From: Zeimonas sp050187175
GTDB taxonomy: Bacteria; Pseudomonadota; Gammaproteobacteria; Burkholderiales; Burkholderiaceae_E
Direction of reading: 5' to 3'
NCBI GenBank assembly: GCA_050187175.1
Contig: JBFWXS010000013.1
Coordinates: 33,517 to 97,516, forward strand
Length of the DNA stretch: 64,000 bases
Shown piece after piece: positions 31,299-38,704 of the stretch. The notes beneath the pieces were generated by a model. That model saw only the letters and a list, made by a program, of their open reading frames with translations, made no database searches and was not told the DNA's origin. Made by a program: the position numbers and the translations under genes. Numbering within the stretch: the stretch's first letter is position 1; each line of letters begins with the position of its first letter.

Positions 31299-32492
31299 GT
31301 GCCCGCCTCACCGCAGCCCCCGTCCCGCTTCATCGGTTTGATGTCGGGCACCAGCATCGACGCTGTCGATGGGGTGCTGCTGGAGATCGCTGATACGGCC
31401 CCGCCGATGCAGCGCGCTGCCGCCGCCCCGTGCCGGACGCTGGCCTTCGCCTCCCGCCCGTTCGACGCGGGCCTGCGCGCCGAACTGGAAGCGCTGCAGG
31501 CACCCGGCACCGACGAGCTGGCCCGCGCCGCCATCGCCGCCAACCGGCTGTCCGACCTCTATGCCGGGCTGACGGCCGATCTGCTGCGCCAGGCAGGACT
31601 GGCGCCGGCCGACATCGCCGCGGTGGGCGCGCATGGGCAGACAGTGCGCCACCGGCCCGAGCTGGGCTACACGCTGCAGCTGCTGAACGCGCCGCGGCTG
31701 GCCGAGCGCTGCGGCATCGCCGTCGTCTCCGACCTGCGCAGCGCCGACGTCGCCGCCGGCGGCCAGGGCGCGCCGCTAGTGCCGGCCTTTCATGCGCAGG
31801 TGTTCGGCGACGCGCTGGAACGGCGCGCCATCGTCAACATCGGCGGCATCGCCAACCTGACCGTGCTGCCCGCGGGCGCCGAATCCGTCGTCGGCTACGA
31901 CACCGGCCCCGGCAATACGCTGCTCGACGCCTGGTGCCGGCGCCATACCGGCGCTGTGTTCGACCGCGACGGCGCCTGGGCGCGGCAGGGACGCGTCGAC
32001 GCGGCGCTGCTGGCGGCCTGCCTGGCCGATGCCTACTTCGCCCGCCCCGCGCCCAAGAGCACGGGCCGCGACCATTTTCATCCCGGCTGGCTGCAGGCCG
32101 CACTGGACCGCGCCGCGCCCGCCGCGCGGCCGGAGGACGTCCAGGCCACGCTACTCGAGCTGACGGCCGCGACGATCGCCCAGGCCTGCCGTTCGGCGGC
32201 GGCGCAGCGGATCTTCGTATGCGGGGGTGGGGTCAACAACCGCTGGCTGATGGAGCGGCTGGCGCAGATGCTGGCGCCGGTCCCCGTCGGCAGCACGGCC
32301 GAGCTGGGCATCGACCCCCAGGCCGTGGAGGCCAGCGCCTTCGCGTGGCTGGCGGCGCGGCGCATCCGCCGTCAGGCCGGCAATCTGCCTTCGGTCACCG
32401 GCGCGGCGGGGCCGCGCGTGCTGGGGGCGCTGTCGGAAGCGCCCGAAGCGCCCGAACCCGAAGCGCCCGGAGCGGCCGGGATTAGACCGTGA
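31299..32492 (+). CDS. anmK: Anhydro-N-acetylmuramic acid kinase
   Basis: A 397-residue kinase that recycles 1,6-anhydro-MurNAc released during wall turnover. Motifs are FIGLMSGTSIDAVDGVL at the N terminus, VGAHGQTVRHRP, VNIGGIANLTVL, GYDTGPGNTLLDAW and the C-terminal CGGGVNNRWLMERL. The start is GTG. A 15-residue Ala/Glu/Pro repeat (APEPEAPGAAG-like) ends the protein. The last 11 bp overlap the convergent erpA gene. It lies after the M23 peptidase gene, its natural metabolic partner. Confidence 0.95.
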   Translation: MPASPQPPSRFIGLMSGTSIDAVDGVLLEIADTAPPMQRAAAAPCRTLAFASRPFDAGLRAELEALQAPGTDELARAAIAANRLSDLYAGLTADLLRQAGLAPADIAAVGAHGQTVRHRPELGYTLQLLNAPRLAERCGIAVVSDLRSADVAAGGQGAPLVPAFHAQVFGDALERRAIVNIGGIANLTVLPAGAESVVGYDTGPGNTLLDAWCRRHTGAVFDRDGAWARQGRVDAALLAACLADAYFARPAPKSTGRDHFHPGWLQAALDRAAPAARPEDVQATLLELTAATIAQACRSAAAQRIFVCGGGVNNRWLMERLAQMLAPVPVGSTAELGIDPQAVEASAFAWLAARRIRRQAGNLPSVTGAAGPRVLGALSEAPEAPEPEAPGAAGIRP

Positions 32493-32832
32493 ACGACGAT
32501 CCGCAGCCGCAGGTCGTGGTGGCGTTCGGATTCTTGATCACGAACTGCGCACCTTCCAGATCTTCCTTGTAGTCGATCTCGGCGCCGACCAGGTACTGGT
32601 AGCTCATGGCGTCGATCAGCAGTTCGACGCCGTTCTTCTGCATGATCGTATCGTCATCGTTCGTCTCTTCGTCGAACGTGAAGCCATACTGGAAACCGGA
32701 ACAGCCCCCGCCCTGCACGAACACGCGCAGCTTCAGCGAGGGATTGCCCTCTTCATCGATCAGTTGCTTGACCTTGGCCGCGGCACTGTCGGTGAACAGC
32801 AGCGGGGCCGGCATCTCGGCGACAGCATTCAT
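32482..32832 (-). CDS. erpA: Iron-sulfur cluster insertion protein ErpA
   Basis: A 116-residue A-type Fe-S carrier. The three ligand cysteines are C44 in GGGCSGFQYG and C108 and C110 in TTTCGCGSSFTV. This pattern delivers clusters to respiratory and isoprenoid enzymes. GGAGG precedes the ATG. The 3' end overlaps the end of anmK by 11 bp. It is downstream of the bactofilin gene on the minus strand. Confidence 0.97.
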   Translation of the reverse strand: MNAVAEMPAPLLFTDSAAAKVKQLIDEEGNPSLKLRVFVQGGGCSGFQYGFTFDEETNDDDTIMQKNGVELLIDAMSYQYLVGAEIDYKEDLEGAQFVIKNPNATTTCGCGSSFTV

Positions 32833-32905
32833 CTGGAAACCTCCGTATCTCGATATTGTAGGGCCGGCGTCAAGACCCCACCCCGGCCGTGGCCGCCGCG
32901 CGACG

Positions 32906-33301
32906 CTATTCGTTGTTGGCCGCCAGCTTCAGGTCCGGACGGCCCCCCTCCAGATGCGCCATCACGCCCTCGAGCACGGCGCCATGCTGGATCTCGATGG
33001 CACGGTAGCGCACTTCGCCGCGCAGCTTGGCGTTCGGCTGCAATTCCATCAGCTCATCGGCCTGAACGGGTCCGACTATCGTTCCGTTGACGACCAGATG
33101 GCCGGCGCGCACCTCGCCCTCCACGCAGGCGCTTTCGGACAGCACCAGCATGCTCGGCTCGCCGTCGATGGCGACGACGCTGCCATGCACCTCGCCGTCT
33201 ATCCTCAGCCCGCCGCGGAATCGCACGTCGCCGTGGATCACCGTGCCGGCGCCGATCAGGCACTCGATCGTATTGGGATTCAGTTTCTTCCTGCCGAGCA
33301 T
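32906..33301 (-). CDS. Bactofilin (polymer-forming cytoskeletal protein)
   Basis: A 131-residue bactofilin with the beta-helical DUF583 core at about 15-115. Tell-tale stretches are LIGAGTVIHGDVRFRGGLRIDGEVHG and GEVRAGHLVVNGTIVGPVQA, separated by regular Gly/Val turns. The short Lys-rich N terminus (MLGRKKLNPNT) can contact membranes. Bactofilins self-assemble without nucleotide and position wall or polar proteins. GGGGGAA precedes the ATG at 33301. The gene sits between the DUF6776 gene and erpA, as in many Burkholderiales. Confidence 0.93.
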   Translation of the reverse strand: MLGRKKLNPNTIECLIGAGTVIHGDVRFRGGLRIDGEVHGSVVAIDGEPSMLVLSESACVEGEVRAGHLVVNGTIVGPVQADELMELQPNAKLRGEVRYRAIEIQHGAVLEGVMAHLEGGRPDLKLAANNE

Positions 33302-33399
33302 CGCGTTCCCCCTTTGCATGCGGCAGCGGCCGCCGACTGCGCTGCCGCCGGCCGCAACGCTGACGACATCAACGCTGACGACCGTCAGCCCTCGCCGCG

Positions 33400-34146
33400 T
33401 CAAAGCCGGGCCGTCTGCTGCGCGCGCAGCGTGCCGCCCTCGAGCACCCGCAGCTGCACCGACTTAAGCGTTTCGCCTGCCGGTACCGAAAAATAGCCTT
33501 CGACCCGCAGGTGGCGCTGGAACGACACCTTCATCCGGCCGCGCGCGTCGGCCGGCGCTTCGTCCGGCCACAGCAGCGTTCTCGTCCGGCCGTTGCCGAC
33601 TACCGTCAGCAGCAGCTGCAGCGAACCGGTGAACTGCCGCACGTCGCGGCCGTTCTGGGTCAGAAGCGCACGATAACGCATCTGGCGCGATGCTTGGTCG
33701 GCTTCGACCTCGAACCGACGAATGGCGATGGGCCCCTTGGCGTCGTCGCCGGCCTGCAGCAGGCTCTCCAGATAGGCCAAATCGCTCTTGAGCTCGGCGT
33801 TCTCGGCCTCGAGACGCTTCAGCTGCTGCGCCAGCTGCTCGTTGGCGGCCCGATCGACCAGCGCCTGGCTGTCGGTGGTGCTGACCAGCCCGGCCAGCCG
33901 GCTGCGCTCGGCGCTTTCGTGCGCCAGTTGCGCGCTCAGCGCCGCCACTTCGGCGTCGCGATGTTCGCGCTGCGACAGCGCGGCACTGATCGTCGGCTGC
34001 AGCAGCCAGAACGCCAGCGCGGTCAGCCCCGCGCCGAGTCCGGCGGCCGCGGCAAGCACGGCCAGCCGGGCATGCCACGGCACATGCCGGCGTACCGTCA
34101 TCCTGGAGGCGCTCACCGAGCGGCGAGCAGGCGGCTTCAGCTTCAC
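33400..34146 (-). CDS. DUF6776-type membrane-anchored coiled-coil protein
   Basis: A 248-residue protein with a basic N terminus, one membrane helix (about 28-50), a long coiled coil (about 58-128, heptads rich in Ala, Leu and Glu) and a C-terminal beta-rich domain (about 138-245). The family name DUF6776 comes from memory of this conserved locus. The function is unknown. Next to a bactofilin gene, a role in linking the cytoskeleton to the inner membrane is plausible but inferred. Confidence 0.75.
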   Translation of the reverse strand: MKLKPPARRSVSASRMTVRRHVPWHARLAVLAAAAGLGAGLTALAFWLLQPTISAALSQREHRDAEVAALSAQLAHESAERSRLAGLVSTTDSQALVDRAANEQLAQQLKRLEAENAELKSDLAYLESLLQAGDDAKGPIAIRRFEVEADQASRQMRYRALLTQNGRDVRQFTGSLQLLLTVVGNGRTRTLLWPDEAPADARGRMKVSFQRHLRVEGYFSVPAGETLKSVQLRVLEGGTLRAQQTARL

Positions 34147-34256
34147 GGCGGTGCAAGACGACAGGCCAGAGTCAAGCCAGGCCTGGGAACCCCGGACCGA
34201 CCCGCACGGCCGGCGGGCGACTCAGCGCCCGACCGCCGCCCCGGTCGGGCGAAGGC

Positions 34257-35318
34257 TCATGGTAGCACCGGCAATTGCGTCAATCCGGTGTCTTCGGGCA
34301 GGCCGAACATCAGATTCATGACCTGAACCCCCTGGCCGGACGCACCCTTGACCAGATTGTCCTCGACCACCAGCACCACCAGCAGATCGCTGTCGGGCGG
34401 CCGATGCACGGCGATCCGGACCATGTTCGACGCCCGCACCGACCGCGTCTCCGGCGTCGCGCCGGCCGGCATGACGTCGACGAAGGGCTCACCCGCGAAG
34501 CGCTTCTCGTACAGCGCCTGGAAATCGACCTGGCGGCCGGCCGGCGTCAGCCGCGCGTACAGCGTCGAATGGATGCCGCGGATCATCGGCACCAGATGCG
34601 GCACGAACACCAGGTTCACCGGCTTGCCGGCGATCGCATTCAGCCCCTGCACGATCTCGGGCAGATGCCGGTGACCGGCTACGCCATAGGCCTTGAAGTT
34701 GTCGGCGGCCTCGGCCAGCAGCGTATGGACCTCGGCCTTGCGTCCGGCGCCGGAAACGCCCGACTTGCAGTCGGCGATCAGGCTGCCCGGCTCGACCAGA
34801 TCGCCGCCGGCGGCGCGCACAGCGGCCGGGTCGAGCACCGGCAGGTAGCCGAGCTGAACCGAGGTCGGATAGCAGCCCGGCAGGCCGATGATGCGCGCCT
34901 GCCGGATCGCCTCGCGGTTGACCTCGGGCAGTCCATAGACGGCCTCGGCGAGGATGTCCGGGCAGCTGTGCGGCATCTTGTACCAGCGCTCGAACTCGGC
35001 CGTGTCCTTCAAGCGGAAGTCGGCGGCGAGGTCGATGATCTTGACGCCGGCGGACAGCAGCTCGCGCGCCTGCGCCATCGCCACCCCGTGCGGCGTGGCG
35101 AAGAAGACGACGTCGCACTTGTCCAGCGGCGACTGCGCCGGATCGGTGAAGGCCAGGCGCACGCGGCCGCGCAGCGACGGATACATGTCGGCCACCGGCA
35201 TGCCGGTTTCCTTGCGCGACGTGATCGCGACCAGCTGGGCCTGCGGATGCTGGGCCAGCAGCCTGAGCAGCTCGACGCCGGTATAACCGGTGCCGCCGAC
35301 GATTCCGACCTTGATCAT
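34257..35318 (-). CDS. argC: N-acetyl-gamma-glutamyl-phosphate reductase
   Basis: A 353-residue arginine-biosynthesis enzyme that reduces N-acetyl-glutamyl phosphate with NADPH. The N terminus has KVGIVGGTGYTGVELLRLL. The catalytic Cys is in IIGLPGCYPTSVQLG. The His of VAGHRHLPEI is also conserved. GGAGGTGG precedes the ATG at 35318; a longer frame upstream is not the real start. It is downstream of rpsI but separated from it by a terminator. Confidence 0.97.
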   Translation of the reverse strand: MIKVGIVGGTGYTGVELLRLLAQHPQAQLVAITSRKETGMPVADMYPSLRGRVRLAFTDPAQSPLDKCDVVFFATPHGVAMAQARELLSAGVKIIDLAADFRLKDTAEFERWYKMPHSCPDILAEAVYGLPEVNREAIRQARIIGLPGCYPTSVQLGYLPVLDPAAVRAAGGDLVEPGSLIADCKSGVSGAGRKAEVHTLLAEAADNFKAYGVAGHRHLPEIVQGLNAIAGKPVNLVFVPHLVPMIRGIHSTLYARLTPAGRQVDFQALYEKRFAGEPFVDVMPAGATPETRSVRASNMVRIAVHRPPDSDLLVVLVVEDNLVKGASGQGVQVMNLMFGLPEDTGLTQLPVLP

Positions 35319-35336
35319 GACAGCCACCTCCAGATG

Positions 35337-35368
35337 CGAAAAAGCCGCCTGCGGAGCAAGGCGGCTTT
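35337..35368 (-). terminator. Intrinsic terminator of the rplM-rpsI operon
   Basis: On the minus strand AAAGCCGCCT pairs with AGGCGGCTTT across an 8-base loop, and the transcript continues into two more Us. It lies 44 bp after the rpsI stop and 19 bp before the argC start. Confidence 0.85.
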
Positions 35369-35411
35369 CTCGAAGCGCCGTTTCCGGCGCCCAGGGCATG
35401 ATGCCCGTGTA

Positions 35412-35804
35412 TCAGCGCTTCGAGAACTGCTTGCGACGTCGCGCCTTGTGCAGACCGACCTTCTTGCGCTCGACTTCCCGCGCATCGCGCGTGACCAGTC
35501 CTGCGTTCGACAGCGCCGGCTTCAGCGTCGCGTCGTAGTCGATCAGCGCCCGCGTCACGCCGTGGCGCACCGCGCCGGCCTGGCCGGTCTCGCCGCCGCC
35601 ATTGACGTTGACCATGATATCGAAGGTACCGACGTTGTCGGTCAGCTCCAGCGGCTGGCGCACGACCATGCGGCCGGTCTGGCGCGCGAAGTAGTCGTCG
35701 AGCGGCTTGCCGTTGACGACGAACTTGCCGCTGCCGCGCTTCAGGAACACCCGTGCAACCGACGTCTTGCGGCGGCCGGTGCCGTAGTAGTAATCACCGA
35801 TCAT
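35412..35804 (-). CDS. rpsI: Ribosomal protein S9
   Basis: A 130-residue S9 with the usual start YYYGTGRRKTSVARVFLK and the C-terminal basic tail ending RRRKQFSKR, which reaches the ribosomal P site. GGAGG before the ATG lies within the end of rplM. There are only 3 bp between the two genes, so they form the standard L13-S9 operon. Confidence 0.99.
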   Translation of the reverse strand: MIGDYYYGTGRRKTSVARVFLKRGSGKFVVNGKPLDDYFARQTGRMVVRQPLELTDNVGTFDIMVNVNGGGETGQAGAVRHGVTRALIDYDATLKPALSNAGLVTRDAREVERKKVGLHKARRRKQFSKR

Positions 35805-35807
35805 CGA

Positions 35808-36236
35808 TCAAACCTCCAGAACCTTCGGCTGCTGCGCCGAGTGCGGGTGTGAAGCTTCGGCGTAGATCTTCAGCTTCTTGATCATCGCATAGCCGAGCGG
35901 GCCCTTGGGCAGCATGCCCTTGACGGCCTTCTCCAGCGCCCGGCCGGGGAAGCGCGACTGCATCTTGCCGAACGTGGTTTCGGTGATGCCGCCCGGGTAG
36001 CCGCTGTGGCGGAAATACTTCTTGTCCTCGGCCTTGTTGCCGGTGACGCGCAGCCGCGCGGCATTCACGACGACGATGAAGTCGCCGGTGTCCACGTGCG
36101 GCGTGAATTCGGGCTTGTGCTTGCCGCGCAGGCGGTGAGCGATGTCGGCGGCAAGACGGCCGAGCACCTTGTCGCTGGCGTCGACCACGAACCAATCGCG
36201 CTTGACCTCATGCGGCTTGGCGGAAAACGTCTTCAT
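35808..36236 (-). CDS. rplM: Ribosomal protein L13
   Basis: A 142-residue L13 of normal length with DWFVVDASDKVLGRLAADIA, VVNAARLRVTGNKAEDK, YPGGITETTFGKM and the conserved MLPKGPLG. It is first in the L13-S9 operon. The ribosome binding site is weak (GAGAGAG). A leader of about 140 nt with several stem-loops precedes it, downstream of a clear promoter at 36383-36412. Confidence 0.99.
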   Translation of the reverse strand: MKTFSAKPHEVKRDWFVVDASDKVLGRLAADIAHRLRGKHKPEFTPHVDTGDFIVVVNAARLRVTGNKAEDKKYFRHSGYPGGITETTFGKMQSRFPGRALEKAVKGMLPKGPLGYAMIKKLKIYAEASHPHSAQQPKVLEV

Positions 36237-36382
36237 GACTCTCTCTCGAGGATGCCGTGGCCCTTGTGCAGACCCCCTGCACGCATACCGGCCCGCCGGC
36301 CCCTTGTCGCCGGCCCCTTTTGGAGCCGTCCCGGGGGCCTGATTCGGCCTTCGGCGCCGCCACGGATGGCGGAAAGCCTTAA

Positions 36383-36412
36383 ATTGTAACGGGTTTGGGG
36401 GGACGGCGTCAA
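36383..36412 (-). promoter_or_regulatory. rplM-rpsI promoter
   Basis: On the minus strand TTGACG (36407-36412) and TACAAT (36383-36388) are separated by 18 bp, a near-consensus sigma-70 pair. Transcription should start near 36376, giving a leader of about 140 nt with GC-rich hairpins. Confidence 0.8.
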
Positions 36413-36548
36413 AGCCTAATCTGGCGGAGGCAGAAGCGCAAGGCAGGCGAAGAAATCCGGCTATGACCGTGCCAGCCCGGATGACGCCAGGATCGGGGGC
36501 AACGCCACAAGCTGGCCCGCGATTTTCGCCACCTCCATCGGCGGCATG

Positions 36549-36582
36549 TTGCTGCTATTCCTCGGTTGCTGATATTCCTCGG
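36549..36582. repeat. 17-bp tandem duplication
   Basis: TTGCTGCTATTCCTCGG is followed directly by TTGCTGATATTCCTCGG, one mismatch in 17. It lies in the decayed region between the rplM promoter and the transposase fragment. Confidence 0.9.
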
Positions 36583-36639
36583 CTTGTCGGTGCTGTTCTT
36601 CAGGAGAATCGGGACGCCCGTTCTGGCATGGATGGACAA

Positions 36640-36765
36640 GAAAGTGGTCGCGGTGGGGCTCAGATACAGCGGCAGCGTGCGGCTATCGCCTTCGGGCCAG
36701 ACCACCCGCTGCAGCCGGTAGCCTTCCCAGCCTCCTAGCGCCTGCAACAGCTTGCGATCGAGCAT
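36640..36765 (-). pseudogene. N-terminal fragment of an ISL3-family transposase
   Basis: The frame starting at the ATG at 36765 reads MLDRKLLQALGGWEGYRLQR followed by WPEGDSRTLPLYLSP, which I recognise as the N terminus of ISL3-type transposases. After about 40 residues the similarity stops. The zinc-finger Cys residues and the DDE domain are absent, and the frame then runs into unrelated Arg/Trp-rich sequence. This is a remnant of an old insertion between the ribosomal protein operon and the small RNA locus. I could not locate its terminal inverted repeats. Confidence 0.6.
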
Positions 36766-36842
36766 CTGCCTCCCCCGTGGCCCATGCCAGCCTACAGGGT
36801 ACGAAATCAGGCCCGCCGCTCCACGCTATTCCGCGATGAACC

Positions 36843-36873
36843 AAAAAAAAGCCCGGACCAGCAGCCCGGGCTT
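36843..36873 (-). terminator. Intrinsic terminator of the small RNA
   Basis: On the minus strand AAGCCCGG (36873-36866) pairs with CCGGGCUU (36856-36849), loop of 9, then an uninterrupted U-run. This is one of the strongest terminators in the window, and it does not end any protein gene. Confidence 0.92.
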
Positions 36874-36929
36874 AATCCACCAAAGGAGGAGGGTGGAGGA
36901 GACGTCGAGAGGTCGTCGAAACGACCAAT
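36843..36929 (-). ncRNA. Candidate trans-acting small RNA with an anti-Shine-Dalgarno loop
   Basis: The predicted 87-nt transcript starts near 36929 from its own promoter and ends at a strong terminator. Hairpin 1 is GGUCGU-UUCG-ACGACC (36926 to 36911). A linker carries UCCUCC (36900-36895). Hairpin 2 has stem CCACC/GGUGG (36896-36892 and 36881-36877) and the 10-base loop CUCCUCCUUU. The terminator hairpin and eight Us close it. The loop contains CCUCCUU, the same core as the 3' end of 16S rRNA, so the RNA could pair with Shine-Dalgarno sequences of many mRNAs. I recall that Rfam holds a betaproteobacterial toxic small RNA family; membership is possible but unchecked. No open frame with a ribosome binding site is present. 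Confidence 0.75.
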
Positions 36930-36936
36930 GCAAACC

Positions 36937-36965
36937 ATTCTACCGACCACCCTACGGCACGGCAA
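36937..36965 (-). promoter_or_regulatory. Promoter of the small RNA
   Basis: TAGAAT (36937-36942) and TTGCCG (36960-36965) on the minus strand are separated by exactly 17 bp. The -10 matches consensus at five of six positions and the -35 at four of six. The predicted start is an A near 36929. Confidence 0.7.
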
Positions 36966-37043
36966 TGCGGACTATTGCGTTGCATCAAAGTTTACGCATC
37001 ACGAGCCGTAGACGAACGATACAACTGCTGGCGCTCTATACAT

Positions 37044-37057
37044 CTGATTTAAATCAA
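37044..37057. promoter_or_regulatory. FNR/ANR-type box
   Basis: CTGAT-TTAA-ATCAA differs at one base from the FNR consensus TTGAT-N4-ATCAA. It lies in an AT-rich island between the small RNA and osmC. On the minus strand a TATCGT at 37017-37022 is correctly placed for a -41.5 activated promoter reading toward the small RNA. Confidence 0.5.
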
Positions 37058-37337
37058 ATAATTCCCTGGCCCAACCCAACACCTTCGCATTCACACCATC
37101 ATGCGAAATCATGACTCTCTGAAAGCCGGGGTTTTCAGAGGTCCGATGCTGCATTGCGGCAAATCTATTTTCCCTCCACCTGCGCCCTGCTTCCGCGCCC
37201 AACCCTGCATCGGCCCTCGTCGGAGCCTACAATCTCCAGCCAGCATTCAAGTCAGCAATCAAGCGTCAGCAGGCGTTCCGGCATCGGCCAACCAACGTCC
37301 TGCCCAGACGGGAACCCTGCCCACGACGGGAAACAGA

Positions 37338-37763
37338 ATGGACTGCACGGTCAGATGGACCGGCCCCGCGGCCGGCATGAGCTTCGTCGCCGAAACCGGC
37401 AGCGGGCACGCGGTGGTCATGGACGGCGCCCCGGAAGGCGGAGGCCGCAACCTCGGCCCGCGTCCGATGGAGATGGTGCTGCTCGGCACCGGCGGCTGCA
37501 CGGCCTACGACGTGGTGCTGATTCTGCGCAAGAGCGGCCAGGACATCCGCGGCTGCGACGTGCAGCTGCGCGCCGAGCGCGCCGACGCCGATCCGAAGAT
37601 CTTCAAGCGCATCCATTTCCAGTTCACCGTACGCGGCCGCGGCATCAAGCCCAATCTGGTCGAGCGCGCGATCAAGCTGTCGCACGAGAAATACTGCTCG
37701 GCCTCGATCATGATCGGCAAGACAGCCGAACTCACGCATGGCTGGGAGATCATCGAGGACTAA
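37338..37763 (+). CDS. OsmC/OhrC-family peroxiredoxin-like protein (YhfA type)
   Basis: A 141-residue OsmC-fold protein. The first conserved Cys is in LLGTGGCTAYDVVLILRKSG and the second in HEKYCSASIMIGKTAEL, so the two redox cysteines of the family are present. GPRPMEMVLLG is the usual lead-in. Members reduce organic hydroperoxides or act in osmotic stress; the YhfA-like subgroup is less well understood. The ATG at 37338 has GGGAAA upstream; a long N-terminal frame before it lacks similarity. An FNR-type box lies 280 bp upstream. It converges on coq7. Confidence 0.9.
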   Translation: MDCTVRWTGPAAGMSFVAETGSGHAVVMDGAPEGGGRNLGPRPMEMVLLGTGGCTAYDVVLILRKSGQDIRGCDVQLRAERADADPKIFKRIHFQFTVRGRGIKPNLVERAIKLSHEKYCSASIMIGKTAELTHGWEIIED

Positions 37764-37810
37764 CCCGGCGGCAGCCACCCGCTAGCTGCCCGCTGCCCAG
37801 GCATAGGCTG

Positions 37811-38458
37811 CTATATATAGTGCGCCGTCGTCGTCATCACCTTGGCCGCCGCGCGCATCAGCTGCGGCACCGGCGGCGGCAGCTCGGCGCCACCCAGTTG
37901 CATCGCATTCTCGGCGTGCCGCGCTTCGTCATCCTTCATCACGGTCACGATGGCGCGCGACCGCAGGTCGTCGACCGCCAGCCGATCCAGATGGCTGGCC
38001 AGATGCCGCTCGACCTGGCGTTCGGTCTCGGCCATGAAACCCAGGCTCAGCCGGTCGCCGGCCCGACCGGCCAGCGCGCCCAGCAACAGCGAGCCGCCGT
38101 ACCACAACGGATTGAGCAGCGACGGGCGCGCGTCGAGCTCGCGCAGCCGCTCGCGGGTCCAGGCGAGATGATCCCCTTCCTCGCGCGCCGCCTCGCGGAA
38201 GCGCGCCGCTAGCACCGGATCGCGCGCCGTGGCGGCCTGGCCCTCATATAGCGCCTGGGCGCAGATCTCGCCGACATGGTTCACGCGCATCAGCGCGGCC
38301 GATCGGCGGCGTTCGGCCGCATCGGCCGGCCCGTCGGCGGGCAGCGCCGCCGATGGTGACGGCTGCCCCGCCGGGACCGCGCCGCTGAGGGTGGCCAGGG
38401 CGCGGCCCGCGCCGGCCAGCAGCCGATCCAGCGGGGAACTGCGACGAAAATGGCTCAT
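37811..38458 (-). CDS. coq7: Demethoxyubiquinone hydroxylase
   Basis: A 215-residue Coq7-type di-iron monooxygenase for ubiquinone synthesis. The iron ligands are a Glu in NHVGEICAQALYEGQ, the EExxH-like AREEGDHLAW, a Glu in FMAETERQVERHL and the DExxH-like KDDEARHAENA. A hydrophobic stretch (about 122-140) serves for membrane association. GGAG precedes the ATG at 38458. The gene shares a divergent intergenic region of about 250 bp with the porin gene. Confidence 0.95.
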   Translation of the reverse strand: MSHFRRSSPLDRLLAGAGRALATLSGAVPAGQPSPSAALPADGPADAAERRRSAALMRVNHVGEICAQALYEGQAATARDPVLAARFREAAREEGDHLAWTRERLRELDARPSLLNPLWYGGSLLLGALAGRAGDRLSLGFMAETERQVERHLASHLDRLAVDDLRSRAIVTVMKDDEARHAENAMQLGGAELPPPVPQLMRAAAKVMTTTAHYI

Positions 38459-38704
38459 GACGATCACTCCGAAAACGAGCACCGGAACGATGCGGCGGGC
38501 ATCCAGCGGGCATCCGAACTCTGTTGTATGAGAGAGACAGGATAGCGAAAAAACACGGCAGCAAGGCCCCGCTTCTTTGCCCGGCCCCCCGATTTTGGCG
38601 AGAATACCTGGGACTTCAGACCGGGGAAGGCTTTGAGCTCGCTTCGGGGAGTTGCGGCGGCGTGGAGGCCGCCGATTGATTCCAGAAACCTAGGAGATCT
38701 TTCA

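Noticed and set aside
37101..37337. N-terminal extension of the OsmC-family protein
   Set aside because: The extra 79 codons lack similarity and include a hairpin region, while the ATG at 37338 has a ribosome binding site and gives the normal family length.
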